The notes beneath the pieces are model-generated. The model searched no databases and had not been told where the DNA came from. It saw nothing but the letters and a program-made list of their open reading frames with translations. 64,000 nucleotides of DNA from Odontesthes bonariensis. Taxonomy: Eukaryota; Chordata; Actinopteri; Atheriniformes; Atherinopsidae. The stretch is taken from positions 5,417,784 to 5,481,783 of the forward strand of contig NC_134526.1 of NCBI RefSeq assembly GCF_027942865.1, in the 5' to 3' direction. The position numbers and the translations under genes are program-made. Below, in pieces: positions 1-22,399 of this stretch. Position 1 is the stretch's first letter. Every line of letters starts with the position of its first letter.

Positions 1-889
1 ATCTTATCTCTGGTCTTCTCTCGTCGGGTTCAGAGTGTTTTTCTTCTTGTCGTGGATCAAAGCCAGAATTCCTTTGCACTCCTGTTTACCTGCATTTCCA
101 TCACTAATCTTTAATTATCACTCACTTATTACGCTTCCTTGTTGAAGTTCAACCTGCAGAGCCAGTTTGGCTCAACATGAAACAATAGAGACGCCTATAA
201 AAAAATCCTCTGAACCTTTACCTGGAGCCTGGGTTTGAGATGGTTTTCGTGGCCTTGAAGAATATCTGCGTTAAACTCTGCAAAGAGACTCAGCTAATCA
301 GTTTAGTTCAGTTCAGTTCAGTTCAGTCCCTGATATAATAATTAATAATTATATTAATTATAATAATTATTGCCCCTCCAGGGGAAATTTGATTTGCAGA
401 GTACAGTGCAACCAAACTTGATTTGAACAATCCTAAACGAAGTAAGAGTATAAATATCAGAGAGTATAATAAAGTGTATAAAAGATAAAAGATGCCACAA
501 GAACAGTGCATTTAAAGGGACAGTTCGCCTCTTTTGACATGAAGCTGTATGACATCCCATATTAGCAACATCATTTGTCCTTCCTCTGTTCGGTTTAGCT
601 TTAGTCCATAATGTCTTTCTGCATCTGGGTCCTCAGCTGTTTTTATAACCGTTGCTAGTTTGATTTATTCTGTGCTCCAAGTTCTTTAGGTTAGAGAGAA
701 CAGATCCCGGCTGAATAAAGCAGAGAAAATGCGTTTTAAAAAGACACAAATGTTCATAGGGAACAGAAATGCTGCAGAAAATGAGCAGCTTGAAAGGTGA
801 AAGATGTTTGTTTTAGGGAGGAACCGGGAGGTGTTGGGCGTGTCATGGACAGGTGACTGTCGGAGCTGACGGAGGTGTGACTGCATCAC
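1..889. other. 5' flank of gene A (start of duplication unit A)
   Basis: This stretch has no supportable gene. It matches 23708-24622 upstream of gene B almost base for base, apart from small indels, so the window opens inside a duplicated unit. It holds a short TTCAG pentamer run (about 303-327), an AT-rich palindromic patch (330-370), and at about 510-590 the end of a dispersed repeat that recurs in intron 7 (8011 onward) and at 22316. Positions 60-290 also resemble, at lower identity, a block at the far end of the unit (about 15590-15860). Confidence 0.75.
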
Positions 890-897
890 ATAAAAGG
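890..897 (+). promoter_or_regulatory. Candidate TATA box of gene A
   Basis: ATAAAAGG lies 55 bp before the ATG at 945, followed by a second TATAAA-like stretch (about 899-904). This predicts a short 5' UTR of roughly 25 nt. The same motif is at 24623-24630 in gene B but is replaced in gene C. No transcription start data are available. Confidence 0.5.
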
Positions 898-944
898 TAT
901 AAATGCTTGAGCTGGAGCTGATCTGAAGAAGTTATCTGACAGTT

Positions 945-11143
<10,199 letters not shown>

Positions 11144-12497
11144 AGGAGTCCAGTTTAATCTAATTTACATGATGTGTCAGGCACAAATGAATGTAAAAAT
11201 ATACTTAAATTTGCCACTTTATCGGCATAAACCCAACTGACTCACAGAGCACGAGGAATCAGCCACTCAGGGCTCCAGCTGTATATGTGCCAATAATCTT
11301 CTGGGCCTCTGTTGAAGCCTGGTTATCGATGCATATAAATGATGATGGGGTTATCCACAAGATCCTTTGATTTCTCTGCTTATTTTAGTGTTTTATTTTT
11401 CTATTCTGACCGTATCCTCCAGCCAGCTTCATCACTGTATCTGTAATGTGGTCAGCACTTTATTTTAGGGGTGTGAAAATGAAGAATTCTTAAAGCTGCA
11501 CTTGAACGCATCACTTTGGCATTCCAACATTTTATAGTATGTTTACCAAATCTGTACTGGGCTGAAATATGTTTAAAATATGTCATTTTTGTCAAATGAA
11601 GACTATTTAACATCCATTTTAAGAAGAACGATTTGATAAACAAAGCGTTACTTTGCAGTCAGTGGATTTGGAGCATCGTATTTTAGATGTTTCAGGAATG
11701 TGGTGTGAATGTTTCAAGTATATTTTGAAGTATATTTTCTATCTGAAATTCATAGCACTTAATGTTCATCGTCAGTATTTGCACTGAAAATGATAATGAT
11801 CAATCTGCACCATAATCAGCAGTAATAAAAATATCTAATCTTTTATTAAACCAAAGAGTCTTCCAAGGGGAACATTGATATTGTGTAGTTGTCTTCTTGC
11901 TGTATTGACCTTCCTGACCAACATTTTCTGTTGTGCTGTAATGGTGCAGCGATGATTAGATGTTGTTTACATTAATACCTATGAAATATAACTGTGTCCA
12001 ATGTTAAATGAATAACTTCCACTTGTGCTGTTGCGCAGGGCTTTGAGAGTCACTTCTTCTTCCTGACGTGCTGACGTTTCCGCAGTAAGACGTATTCTGA
12101 CATCACTTCCTGTTACCACATTTGTTTTCTGTTGGACTCTTCTTGGATTCCTAAATCTCACTATTTTCATTCTTATAATGACACATTTCACATTGTAAAC
12201 TCCATCACAGACTTCTTGTTCTGTTCTCGGACACATTTCTAGAGATCTCTGGTGTTCGACAGGTTTTCACTTTTTGTCTAGAGTTCACTAGCTTCACATG
12301 GCCACCAGCTCTCTCTCTCTCTCTCTCTCCATATCCTGTTTTCACTGTTTCGTGTGTCAGCTGTTTAGTTACTGCACTGCCTCCTATAGCGATAATGGTA
12401 AATGTAACAAATGTAGTCTGTCTTTGTTGTAGCCCACAGAGCACCGAGGGTAAACATTCTATTCATGGTGATAGGAAAAGGATTGAACGAAGCTTTG
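11144..12497. other. 3' flank of gene A
   Basis: The sequence is AT-rich and noncoding, almost identical to 34306-35660. The first about 230 bp are also conserved after gene C (63382-63610), which fits a 3' UTR. A candidate polyadenylation signal AATAAA lies at 11824-11829. A CT microsatellite lies at about 12310-12330. Confidence 0.6.
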
Positions 12498-13097
12498 TGG
12501 GGTCACATGGCATTGAAAGGATCAGATTATTGGCTAAATGACAATAAGACTGAGTTATAAGGGTAATTCTCCTTGGATATATGGCGGTGAATGAATGGGA
12601 TCAGAGGCACAAAGCGTGTCATACCCCGGTATGATAGGTGGCGCTGTACCCATTCCAGCTGTTGCTAATAGAGCCACTTCCTGTTGACCTCTTCACCACC
12701 AACAACAACAACAAACTCAGGCATTGGAGAAAGATGGAGAACGCAGAGCCAGATGAAGCTACGTCCCTCTACATTTGGTCTGTGATGAGCTGCTTGTTGC
12801 ACAAACTCAATGCCCAACGGAGCATTCTCCATCGCGTTGTTTCTTTCTTTCTGACGGCGACAACAACAGGAATATCGTCTCCTTTGACTTCCGGGTCACG
12901 ACCCCGGGAAAACATCTGGAGCATGCGCAGAACGCAAAGTCTGATTCACCACGTGCTTCAGCGTCTACAAGCAGGTTTAGAGTGACTTTCAACCCAGTTA
13001 TCTCGGGGTCTTAATCCCATCCGATCCAGTTCTTAGTCAGATTAAGGTGTCTACATGCACTTAATAACTCAGTCTGATTGGAATTTAGCCAATAATC
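12498..13097. mobile_element. Long-TIR MITE, right terminus deleted (unit A)
   Basis: The left end (TGGGGTCACATGGCATTGAA) starts an inverted repeat of about 60 bp whose partner is complete in unit B (36230-36287). In unit A the right arm stops at GCCAATAATC, and about 90 bp present in unit B are missing. The superfamily cannot be assigned from the ends. Confidence 0.7.
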
Positions 13098-13476
13098 ACA
13101 CCACCTGTGATGAACAAAGCCATCTGATTGGGATGAAGTGTAAAGGAAAGGACGCCTCATATCTGCAGATGTATTTAAGATATTTATGTTGACATGAATT
13201 TAAAGGAGTCATGTTGATCATGACACAAGTCCAGAGACTCTCTTAACAGTAGTTTAGAGCGTTTACCCTCTCACTGACTTGTTTAATTGGCTGCCGCTCC
13301 TGTTGGAACATAGCCCAGATTCTACCTGATGATAAGTATTACGCTTTCACATTGTAACTGAAAGCAGCTGGCATCCAGAGCTTGTTTTTTTTGTGCATTC
13401 ATTCGAGCTCGTCCACATATGGGAGAATTAAACCAACAAAGGGAAGTGATGAAAGCAACATTTATACTGCTCTTAC

Positions 13477-14705
13477 CAAGGCTGGATTAACTCTATGGGC
13501 CTGCGGCACAATGCCCAGGGGCACCAACCATTTACAGCCAGTGGGGGGCACCACACGACAAACTTTAAAAATATTTTTTTCATGAATGTTTGTACACTTA
13601 AAATGGTTACACTTGACATGAATATTCATATAAAATTCATTATTAAAACTACTGTGATAAGAACAGCAACGATATATCATAATTCTGAGCAATAGTGGCC
13701 TAAAGTGAACATTAACCCCCCTCCCTCAACCTGTCAGTTGAGCCAGTCCACCTATGGTGAAATGTATCTATTTTTTAAAAAACGCGGTAAAAATAAAAAA
13801 AAATGGATAGACATCAATTGAGTGGTTGTGCGAAGAGAAAAATAAAAAAAAATGAAAGACTCCATAACAGCAACAGGGCCTAGGCCATAACTTATGGTGC
13901 TCTGGGACGGCTGTGGCAATGACGTCCCTCTGGATAATAGGAGTGTTGTTAGTGCTGCATAGGTGGATGCTCTTTGAATTGATAATATATTTCAATATAG
14001 ACAAATGCTCTTCAAATTGATACACATTTTGAATCTTTACATTTTAATATATGGATGCTGTTTGGATTGATATTAAATTGAATTGATTGGTTTTAAATGG
14101 AGATATTTGAATAATCCTACATACTGTATATAGATGGATGCTGCTTTAATTGTTACTGATTTTGAATGAATACGTTTGAAAATGTAGCCTAGATGATTAC
14201 TGTTATGTTGCTTCCTTATAGTGTAAGTAAACTATTTTGCCCGAGACACAACAGGGAGGACATGTTGCTGGTTCAGTCCTTTTATTCTGCTGTAGAACTC
14301 GTGGTTACAAAGTATGCCCCAGTGGCGGTCTGCCATCTACTGGTGATAATTGATATGTCTATGTTCATACAGGACAGATACTTTTTGAATTTATGCACAT
14401 ATGTAAATAATTGTACATCTGAATATGCTGTACTGGATGTTATTTGAATTTATATTTCGAATTTTCAATTCATTTCAATATGCCTATCCTTGGTTGTTTT
14501 CAGTGCATTTGATGGGCTGGTGTAGCCTACTTAGAAAAATTTCAATGAGGAAGAAAGACACTTTTTATGTGTACTCTTGCTTATGTACATGCTACTATTT
14601 CAGCAAAGGTCAAAGTTTGTGAGTGCAGTAGGTTACTGAAGGCGCGCGCAAGGTGTGTGGGGGGGGGTACACTTGAGGTTTACACATTGACTTAATACGG
14701 CCCTG
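13477..14705. mobile_element. hAT-type element, unit A
   Basis: Perfect 8-bp target duplications GCTCTTAC (13469-13476 and 14706-14713) flank imperfect inverted ends, CAAGGCTGGATTAA and CAGGGCCGTATTAA on opposite strands. No transposase-like ORF was found in the 1229 bp. The same insertion in unit B is 36727-37954. Confidence 0.85.
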
Positions 14706-14713
14706 GCTCTTAC

Positions 14714-15974
14714 GTACGAGGCAGCACCAGTTTCTGTTGCGGTTACCATGTTTCAGATAGAAAAGAAGCTAAAAAAGATGCAAAGTGGAGTCTGAAAGCA
14801 AGATACAGATAATCTGAGGGGGGGGGGGAGTGTAATTAACCATCATTCTGATCACATGTATCACACACACACACAGCTGGAGTAAACTTCCTCCACCTTT
14901 TATCTCCCCGGAGGTAAAACTGGCGCTGGTTACAGGAACGTGAACCTCCAAATGCATCGAACAACCTCACAGCTAACAATGCTAAAACAGTTTCTCTATA
15001 TAGTAATAAAACCAGGTGGGCACATCAGCATAAGTTATCACTGGAATCATCAACCAAAAGACTCGACTTCAACTGGCAACATCACAAGAGATTAACCACT
15101 AAACTGTTGCAGAATTTGATATAAATCAGCAACATGATGGATAAAATGATGTAAGTACTGCTGATGATTAAATGCTCAAGTATGGAAAAACATTCCACCA
15201 AAATCAGCAGCTCCTCACCAGGGTTACTTATGTCTGTTTGTTCGTTGGCGAGGACGAGTTACGGTGTGTTTACGGACCTTAGCTGTCGTCAACAGCTGGA
15301 CATCTGCTGTGTGATTTAATGCAGTAACACAGACATAATGAAGCTGTTCCTGCAGTCAGACCAACAACCCTCCAGCTTTATATATAGATACAGATAGTTC
15401 CTCTGTTGTTCCCAGAGGGAAACAGGTTAGCATGTAGCTGTAAGCTAGCAGCAGATGCTAGCAAACAATGTGACCTGATGAGAACCAAAGGGGTGTTTTG
15501 TTTTTGGACTTCTGTGCTCGTCATGGATTATCCATTAATGTTAATTCATCAATTATGTTTGTGTCATCTGGTTTCACCAGACTTTAATGTTTTCCTTCTT
15601 GTTTTTGGAGCACGGCCAAAATTCCTTTGCACTACCTGCATTTCCATCACTAATCTTTAATTATCACTCTTCAACCTGCAGATCCATTTTACCTTCGCAT
15701 GGAACAATGTTTAACTTGGAACAATAGAGATGCCTCTAAAAGTGCCCTTAACCATTATGTCATGCATGACATTATAGTCTGGACATGTGTTAAAGTCTGA
15801 AAAACCTTCATTGTTGCTCTCTAGATCTTGAAGAATGTCTACATGAGCTCATCGTCACCAGTCTCTCAACACTGATATCAATCTAGGTTTGGATGTTCAG
15901 TAAAATGGGCAGACTTGATACCAGAGAACCAATCACAAACAAGAACAAACTGTGATTCTGAATAAATTAAAAAA
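14714..15974. other. Noncoding distal 3' flank of unit A
   Basis: No gene was found. It includes a poly-G run (about 14819-14829) and a short CA repeat. The block at about 15590-15860 is a diverged copy of the unit's own 5' start (60-290), sharing ATTCCTTTGCACT, CTGCATTTCCATCACTAATC and the AACAATAGAGA sequence. Confidence 0.6.
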
Positions 15975-16060
15975 TAGGGCTGGGCGAGTTATTATCACGT
16001 TAACTAGTCAATTATTTAACGCCGATTAATATTTTATCACGCATTAACACAGTTTTTTTT

Positions 16061-16230
16061 GTGCCTTTAATGGATAGGAAAGTTCAGAGAGACAGGAAGC
16101 AGGGGGCAAAGAGAGGGGGAACGACATGCAGCACAGGGCCGTCCGATGCGGGACTCGAACCAGTTGCAGCGAGGACTGTAGCCTCTGTACATGGGGCGCC
16201 TGCTCAGCCCACTACGCCACGGACCACCCC
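16061..16230 (-). mobile_element. tRNA-derived SINE inside the hAT element (unit A)
   Basis: The minus strand begins GGTCCGTGGCGTAGTGG and has the B box GGTTCGAGTCC, then a pyrimidine-rich body ending in ATTAAAGGCAC. It interrupts the hAT left arm and is shared with unit B (45128-45297). Confidence 0.75.
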
Positions 16231-16304
16231 TGTTTTATTATTTATTTTATTATTGTAAAAGTCTGTTGCTGTGGAAAAGAAAGTAATCGGCGGATCCACC
16301 AAAC

Positions 16305-16610
16305 ATTGAGAAGGGTACGGAACTTTTACTCGGCCATTTTCATTTTAAAGTTCTTCCAGACGGCGGAGTCGACAGAACCAAAGTCATCTGTAAACACTGC
16401 CAAGTTGAATTGTCTTCTCAGCGTAGTAGTTCCAGTCTAAAATATCACTTAAAGGCAAAACACACAACTGATAGCAGCAAGTCATTCAAGGAAACAGACA
16501 GTGGAGCGAGGCTTCTACATAAAAACTACAGAAAGATGCTGATGTTAAAAGTGTGTTTGCACAACAAATGTTATGGCACTTTCATTCATATGGCAGCACA
16601 TTTAAAATAA
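16305..16610 (+). pseudogene. BED-finger hAT transposase fragment, start codon lost
   Basis: This is the counterpart of the 101-aa frames at 45372-45677, 49584-49889 and 57307-57612. The initiator ATG of the relatives is ATT here. The residue pattern C-x2-C followed by H-x4-H (KYHLKAKH) is that of a BED zinc finger. The catalytic part of the transposase is absent. Confidence 0.65.
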
Positions 16611-16817
16611 AGCTAAATGCTAAAAGCTATACGCTACTTTTGGATTCATTTTTGGATTCTGCGTACAAATGCGATTAATCGTGATTAATCAGGGAAATCA
16701 TGTGATTAATTAGATTAAACATTTTAATCGTTGCCCAGCCCTAGTAAAAAACCTTCATAACTCCAAATAGTTTGTAATTTGTCGATCAAAAACAAAAACA
16801 AAGTTCTGAAAACCTGG

Positions 16818-18417
16818 GGTCCGTTTCACGTAGCAGGTTCAACCAACTCTGAGTCTATTCCTGATCTCTGAGTTGATCTACTCTGAGATAGAAAACCCTG
16901 AGTTTTCGGTTCCAGAATCGCTGATTTGAGTGAGGTTAATCAACTCTGAGTAAGTTCACCTTGAGTTTAGCGCGTGCACCACAACTTTAAAAAGCCAGCA
17001 TCAATGGAGCCCCGATTCGACGAGTCACCTTGGCAACGGGGAAGAGGAGGGGCTACGTTTTTCACCAACCTCGAATTGGAAATCTTAATGCGCTCATACG
17101 GCGAGTTTCAATACGTTTTTAGAATTAAGTGCAACACCGCTGCAGCAGTAAAAGTGTAATTTTAAATGTAGTCCTTTGCAATCACAATAATATTACAGGG
17201 AAACTGCTTGAATGGTAGCCCATTCATTTATTTCATTTAGGTGCAATCCCGCAGGGGAGAAGCGCTCTTGGCAGCAGTTTAAGATGAAATATAAAAATAT
17301 TGTTCAAACAGGTGAGACCTCGGCATGGAGGTACCTCATTTTGATCATGTTTTACACTGTAAAATAAATATTAAGTGGCTATTTGACTGTGCAGTTATTT
17401 TATTCCCAACATAATGCTGTTTTCACACACATAAACTATGTCTTCTCATCAATATAATCCATCCATCCATTATCTATACACCGCTGAATCCGTCAGTCGG
17501 GTCGCGGGGGGGCTGGAGCCTATCCCAGCGGTCAATGGGCAAGAGGCGGGTACACCCTGGACAGGCCGCCAGTCCATCACAGGGCCACATAGAGACAAAC
17601 GAGACAAACAACCATACAAACTCACAGTCACTCAGAAGGACAATTTAGAGTCATCATCTATATCATGTTCTGTTAAATAATTAAGCCTATTTAAACTAAC
17701 ACAGACTTTTACTGAGCCAACAGAAAGAAGGCAGATGCCCATAAAACGGGTGGTGGCCACCACCTCTAACGGGAGGCCAGTGGCTGAGGGAATCCACCCC
17801 CAAGACACGAGTGCCTTTATAAAATATAATAGGCCTATATATATGTCTTTTTTAAGCCTATTCATACAAATATTTATTTGTCTTTTATGTCTTTTTTTTT
17901 CTTTTGTCCCAACACATTCTGATAGTGCCGCTCAAAAAGATAATTGTCTGTAAATGCAAAAATCTATGCGCGGTCTGATAACCATCTCCGACGAATATTT
18001 ATTTCTCTGCAATAATGCTGCACCTTCATCCACGGGATCGTTGTCAAAAGGACATGTTCGTGAAAAAAAGTTGCCTCCTACTGTATCTAATGGACTTATA
18101 GAAGTAGAAGAACTCGCTCTGCTGACTGAATGAATGAGGAAATCAAATGGCGTGTGTGGCTGAAAGAGGGCGGAGACAGAAAGAAACTCAAGGTTTCTTG
18201 AATAAAACCTGGTCCCGACCAGGTTAGGTTCAGAGAGTCTGTTACTCCGGTAACTGACCGTGAGGTTAAGTTACCTCTCTTTGTGAAACAGGCTAGAGTT
18301 ACCCCTCTTTCTCGGGGTTGAGTTACCTCCCTTTGTGAAACGGAAAACTCAGGGTTTCCCTCATTTCAGGGTTAACCAACTCAGAGTTTTCACTAAACCT
18401 GCTACGTGAAACGGACC
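16818..18417 (+). mobile_element. Harbinger-like DNA element with Myb-like ORF remnants (unit A only)
   Basis: The termini GGTCCGTTTCACGTAGCAGG and their inverted copy flank the insert; unit B has the uninterrupted sequence at about 45886. Inside are pieces of a Myb/SANT-like DNA-binding protein of the sort found in fish Harbinger elements: FTNLELEILMRSYGEF near 17060-17110, KRSWQQFKMKYKNIVQTG near 17265-17312, and HPQDTSAFIKY near 17800. They are separated by noncoding sequence. No DDE transposase was seen. Confidence 0.7.
17455..17655 (-). mobile_element. Antisense LINE 3'-end fragment inside the Harbinger-like element
   Basis: It begins CCATCCATCCATT and continues with a widespread fish repeat (GGTCGCGGGGGGCTGGAG, GGACAATTTAGAGTCA). 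This appears to be the reverse complement of a LINE 3' end. The family is not certain. Confidence 0.45.
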
Positions 18418-19401
18418 TCAGGTCAGTAACATTGGGACTCTGCCTGGAGAATTTCACCCAGTGAGTGAAAAGTTGTAGAAAAATGTATTTAAAGTGAGAG
18501 TTTAACAGGATGAAACGAGTTCCTTGTGCTGTGTTTATTATACATCATTTTATCTGCAGATGAAAAAGAAAACATGCAAAAGCAGAACATAGAACCTTTA
18601 AATTTAGTCTTAAAACTCAATTTTATTACTTTGCTTTGAATTTCTTTTTTTTTTGTTGGTTTCTGTTTATTTTATTGCTTTTATTACATTAAAGCTCTTG
18701 CATTTCATTTAGCAATTTGAGCTACCTTATTTACTTTTCATCCTACAGAAAGTTGATCAGTTGCAGCCGTTTTAAATGTGTTTTTTAAATAAACGACTCG
18801 ATTGTCCTCCATTATGTGGCACCACAGTACCGCAACAGAACCAAACACTGAAAATACGGCAGGACTTTCACTATTTAGTCTATTAAGATGGTTGTGCTTT
18901 TTTATCTCCTCCATCTTGACCTGATATTGACAGAAACAACTGGGTGCACATGCAAATTTCCACTGAGGATGCTGTGTTTAGACTCGATTGGTTCATGTGT
19001 TTATCTCTTGCACTACTTGATTACCGTTCAGTGTAATTTTAGTTTAGATAATTAACTTTTACAAAGTTATTATTACTTTTTACACTGGTGGATCAACTGA
19101 GTCATTACACCAGAGATTATTAAGAAGCTATACAGATCTTTACACGGACTCAGGACCCAACTCATTTAGATAAGAGGCTCTAATTTAACAATTGGATAAG
19201 CCTTAATGATGAAAAAATATTTTCAATCATTTTCGTAAAATTTTGTAATTTAATCCCAAACAGGAACATCATTTCCTTTTTATATATACCTTCACATCCC
19301 ATTTACTCTCAACCTAAGGTCACAGGACCATAGCCCTAACCCTAAGCCCCCCCCCTTCTATGCCACAATTTGAAAAATTAATTTGAATAATTTTCTCCCA
19401 A
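18418..19401. other. Noncoding spacer of unit A shared with unit B
   Basis: It is colinear with 45886-46835 and AT-rich, with no gene or terminal repeat recognised. Confidence 0.6.
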
Positions 19402-20768
19402 AAACCGGGACCGGAGGGTGTGTTCCAACTATAGGGGGATCACACTCCTCAGCCTCCCTGGTAAGGTCTTTTCGGGGGTACTGGAGAGGAGGATCCGCCG
19501 GATAATCGAATCTCAGATTCAGGAGGTGCAGTGTGGTTTTCGTCCTGGCCGTGGAACAGTGGACCAGCTCTATACCCTCGGCAGGATCCTGGAGGGAGCA
19601 TGGGAGTTCGCCCAACCGGTCTACATGTGTTTTGTGGACTTGGAGAAGGCGTTCGACTGTCTCCCTATGGGACTCCTGTGGGGGGTGCTCCGGGAGTATG
19701 GAGTGCCGGACTCCTTGATGTGGGCTGTTCGGTCTCTGTATGACCGGTGTCAGAGTTTGGTCCGCATTGCCGGCAGTAAGTCGGACATGTTTCCTGTGAG
19801 GGTTGGACTCAGGGCTGCCCTTTGTCACCGATTCTGTTCATAATTTTTATGGACAGAATTTCTAGGCGCTGCCAGGGCGTTGAGGGGTCCGTTTTGGCGA
19901 CCTCAGAATCGGGTCTCTGCTTTTTGCGGATGATGTGGTTCTGTTAGCGTCGTCGGGCCGTGACCTTCAGCTCTCACTGGAGCGGTTCGCAGCCGAGTGT
20001 GAAGCGGCTGGGATGAGAATCAGCACCTCCAAATCTGAGACCATGGTCTTCGGCCGGAAAAGGGTGGAATGCTCTCTCCGGGTCTGGAATGAGATCCTTC
20101 CCCAAGTGGAGGAGTTCAAGTATCTCGGGGTCTTGTTCACGAGTGAGGGACGAATGGAGCAGGAGATTGACAGGCGGATCGGTGCGGCGTCTGCAGTGAT
20201 GCGGGCTCTGCACCGGCCCGTCGTGGTGAAGAAGGAGCTGAGCCAGAAGGCGAAGCTCTCGATTTACCGGTCAATCTATGTTCCTACCCTCACCTATGGT
20301 CACGAGCTGTGGGTAGTGACCGAAAGAACGAGATCGCGAATACAAGTGGCCAAAATGAGTTTCCTCCGCAGGGTGTCTGGGCTCTCCCTTAGAGATAGGG
20401 TGAGAAGCTCGGTCATCCGGGAGGGGCTTGGAGTAGAACCGCTGCTCCTCCGCATCGAGAGGAGTCAGATGAGGTGGCTCGGGCATCTGGTTAGGATGCC
20501 TCCTGGGGCATCTGGTTAGGATGCCTCCTGGACGCCTCCCCGGTGAGGTTTTCCGGGCCCGTCCCACTGGGAGGAGGCCCCGAGGAAGACCCAGGACACG
20601 TTGGAGAGACTATGTTTCTCGGCTGGCCTGGGAACGCCTCGGGGTCCCCCCAGAAGAGCTGGAGGAAGTGGCCGGGGACAGGGACGTCTGGGTTTCTCTG
20701 CTCAAGCTGCTGCCCCCGCGACCCGATTCCCGGACCAGCGGAAGATAATGGTGGATGGATGGATGGAA
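19402..20768 (+). mobile_element. Rex3 non-LTR retrotransposon, 5'-truncated and frameshifted (unit A)
   Basis: The sequence encodes RT phrases in three broken frames: NYRGITLLSLPGKVFSG, CGFRPGRGTVDQLYTL, FVDLEKAFDCLP, then after about 19810 a shifted frame with MRWLGHLVRMPPG. It lacks the QG region intact at about 55492 and contains a 25-bp tandem duplication near 20480-20530. The 3' end is a short GGAT/GATG repeat. The insertion interrupts sequence that is continuous in unit B near 46836, so it arrived after the A/B split. Confidence 0.85.
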
Positions 20769-21139
20769 ACTTGTTTACCCTAAATTAGACCACCATACTT
20801 TTCAATTTTACACCTTCCCCTTCCACTTACCAAAAGCCTAAGATCACAGAACCAGAGCCCTAACCCTAAGTCCACCTTAGGGTTAGGGTGGACTTAGGGT
20901 TATATATATATGTCTATCACACCCACATTCAACACATCTCAAATGGCACAAAGTTTGAAAACTATGCCAGTACACGCAGCAATTACCAGCCAGATCACGA
21001 GTTGTAGCGTGCACCCGCCTTGGCTTCTATCCCAAACTCCATGGCAGCTAATAAGTTGCGTGGGAGGGGAGCCACTGAGTAAATACTCACAAACCTAACC
21101 TGTTTCAGAGCATGTTGCAGCCTCATCGTTACCATGGCA
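20769..21139. other. Spacer with telomere-like palindrome
   Basis: No gene is present. CCCTAACCCTAAG (20858-20870) and CTTAGGGTTAGGG (20876-20888) form a 13-bp perfect stem with a 5-nt loop. Unit B near 46940 has only the first half. The rest matches unit B spacer sequence. Confidence 0.6.
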
Positions 21140-21842
21140 GAGGTGGGCAGAGCAGCCAAAAGTTGTACTCAAGTAAAAGTAAAAAGTATTCATCCAAATA
21201 ATTACTTGAGTAAGAGTAAAAAAGTGCTCGGTGAAAAAACTACTCAAGTACTGAGTAACTGTTGAGTAACGTCTGATTTATTTGTTAACACAAGCATTCA
21301 ATCAGACAGACAAAAAGACTAAATAATCATCTTTAGGCAAATTAGAGTTCATCCAACTGATAAAATAAATTAAAATGAAATAATCAATTACAAAATAGCT
21401 TAAATTAAAATAATCCAGGTAAATTCAGGTACTTCAATAAAAAATTAAAGAGACTTAGGAAATGTTTAAAACATATGTAACCCATATGTAACCTAAAAAA
21501 CAAACATTCACCTATCCATGGGGAAAAAACGAGTTTAGGAAACTTAGCGCTACATGTTTCCTCAAGTTAGATGTTGAGTTTCTGCTGAAATGTGCGTTTG
21601 TTTTGGTTGACACAGAAGACACATAATGTAGCTGCTGTTTCTCACTCTTTGTAAGGTAAACATGCTTTCAGTATGAGGCCTCGTCTGCGTCTTCATTTCC
21701 CACCGTTGGTTCTGACATTTTTCATCTGTTTCTTTGTTTGTTTGCTACGACTGCTAATGCTAAAGCTAACCCGTCCCGCGAGATTGAGTATGGTCACGTG
21801 ACCAGACTGCACGGCTACGTCTGATTGGTGAAACACAGTTAC
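21140..21842. mobile_element. MITE-like repeat rich in TACTCAAGTAAAAGTAA motifs, truncated (unit A)
   Basis: This is a common fish repeat that starts near AGAGGTGGGC and carries repeated ACTCAAGTA motifs. The fuller copy in unit B (47065-48040) runs to an inverted end TACTACCCACCTC. Here it is cut at about 21842, where duplicated 5' flank sequence begins, marking a rearrangement junction. Confidence 0.6.
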
Positions 21843-22399
21843 TGGTCTTTTCTCGTCGGGTTGAGAGTGTTTTTCTTCTTGTCATGGATCAAAGCCAGAA
21901 TTCCTTTGCACTCCTGTTTACCTGCATTTCCATCACTAATCTTTAATTATCACTCACTTATTACGCATCCTTGTTGAAGTTCAACCTGCAGATCCAGTTT
22001 GGCTCCACATGAAACAATAAAGACGCCTCTAAAAAAATACCCTGGACCTTTACCTGCAGTCTGGGTTTGAGATGGTTTTCGTGGCCTTGAAGAATATCTG
22101 CGTTAAACTCTGCAAAGAGACTCAGCTAATCAGTCCAGTCCAGTTTAGTTTAGTTAAGTTCAGAGCTTTATTGCCCCTCCAGGGGAAATTTGATTTGCAG
22201 AGTACAGTGCAACCAAACTTGATTTGAACAATCCTAAACGAAGTAAGAGTATAAATATCAGAGGGTATAATAAAGTGTATAAAAGATAAAAGATGCCACA
22301 AGAACAGTGCATTTAAAGGGATAGTTTGCCTCTTTTGACATGAAGCTGTATGACATCCCATATTAGCAACATCATTTGTCCTTCCTCTGTTCGGTTTAG
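21843..22399. other. Partial fourth copy of the gene 5' flank
   Basis: It matches 14-600 and 23721-24308 with more substitutions than those two show to each other. The match ends abruptly after CGGTTTAGCT, before the promoter or any exon. It is a breakpoint remnant and not a gene. Confidence 0.8.

Larger units (their letters stand above)
15975..16743 (+). mobile_element. hAT derivative with BED-finger remnant, unit A
   Basis: It starts TAGGGCTGGGC and ends with the inverted GCCCAGCCCTA. Flanks TTAAAAAA and GTAAAAAA form a near-perfect 8-bp target duplication. It carries a SINE (16061-16230) and a fragment of transposase N-terminus. The orthologous copy is at 45042-45810; inverted relatives are at 49451-50683 and 57174-57847. 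Confidence 0.85.

Noticed and set aside
12638-12985. 115-codon frame downstream of gene A (also 35801-36133)
   Set aside because: It lies within a long-TIR MITE with no domain, and the frame is not preserved between the two copies to the same end.
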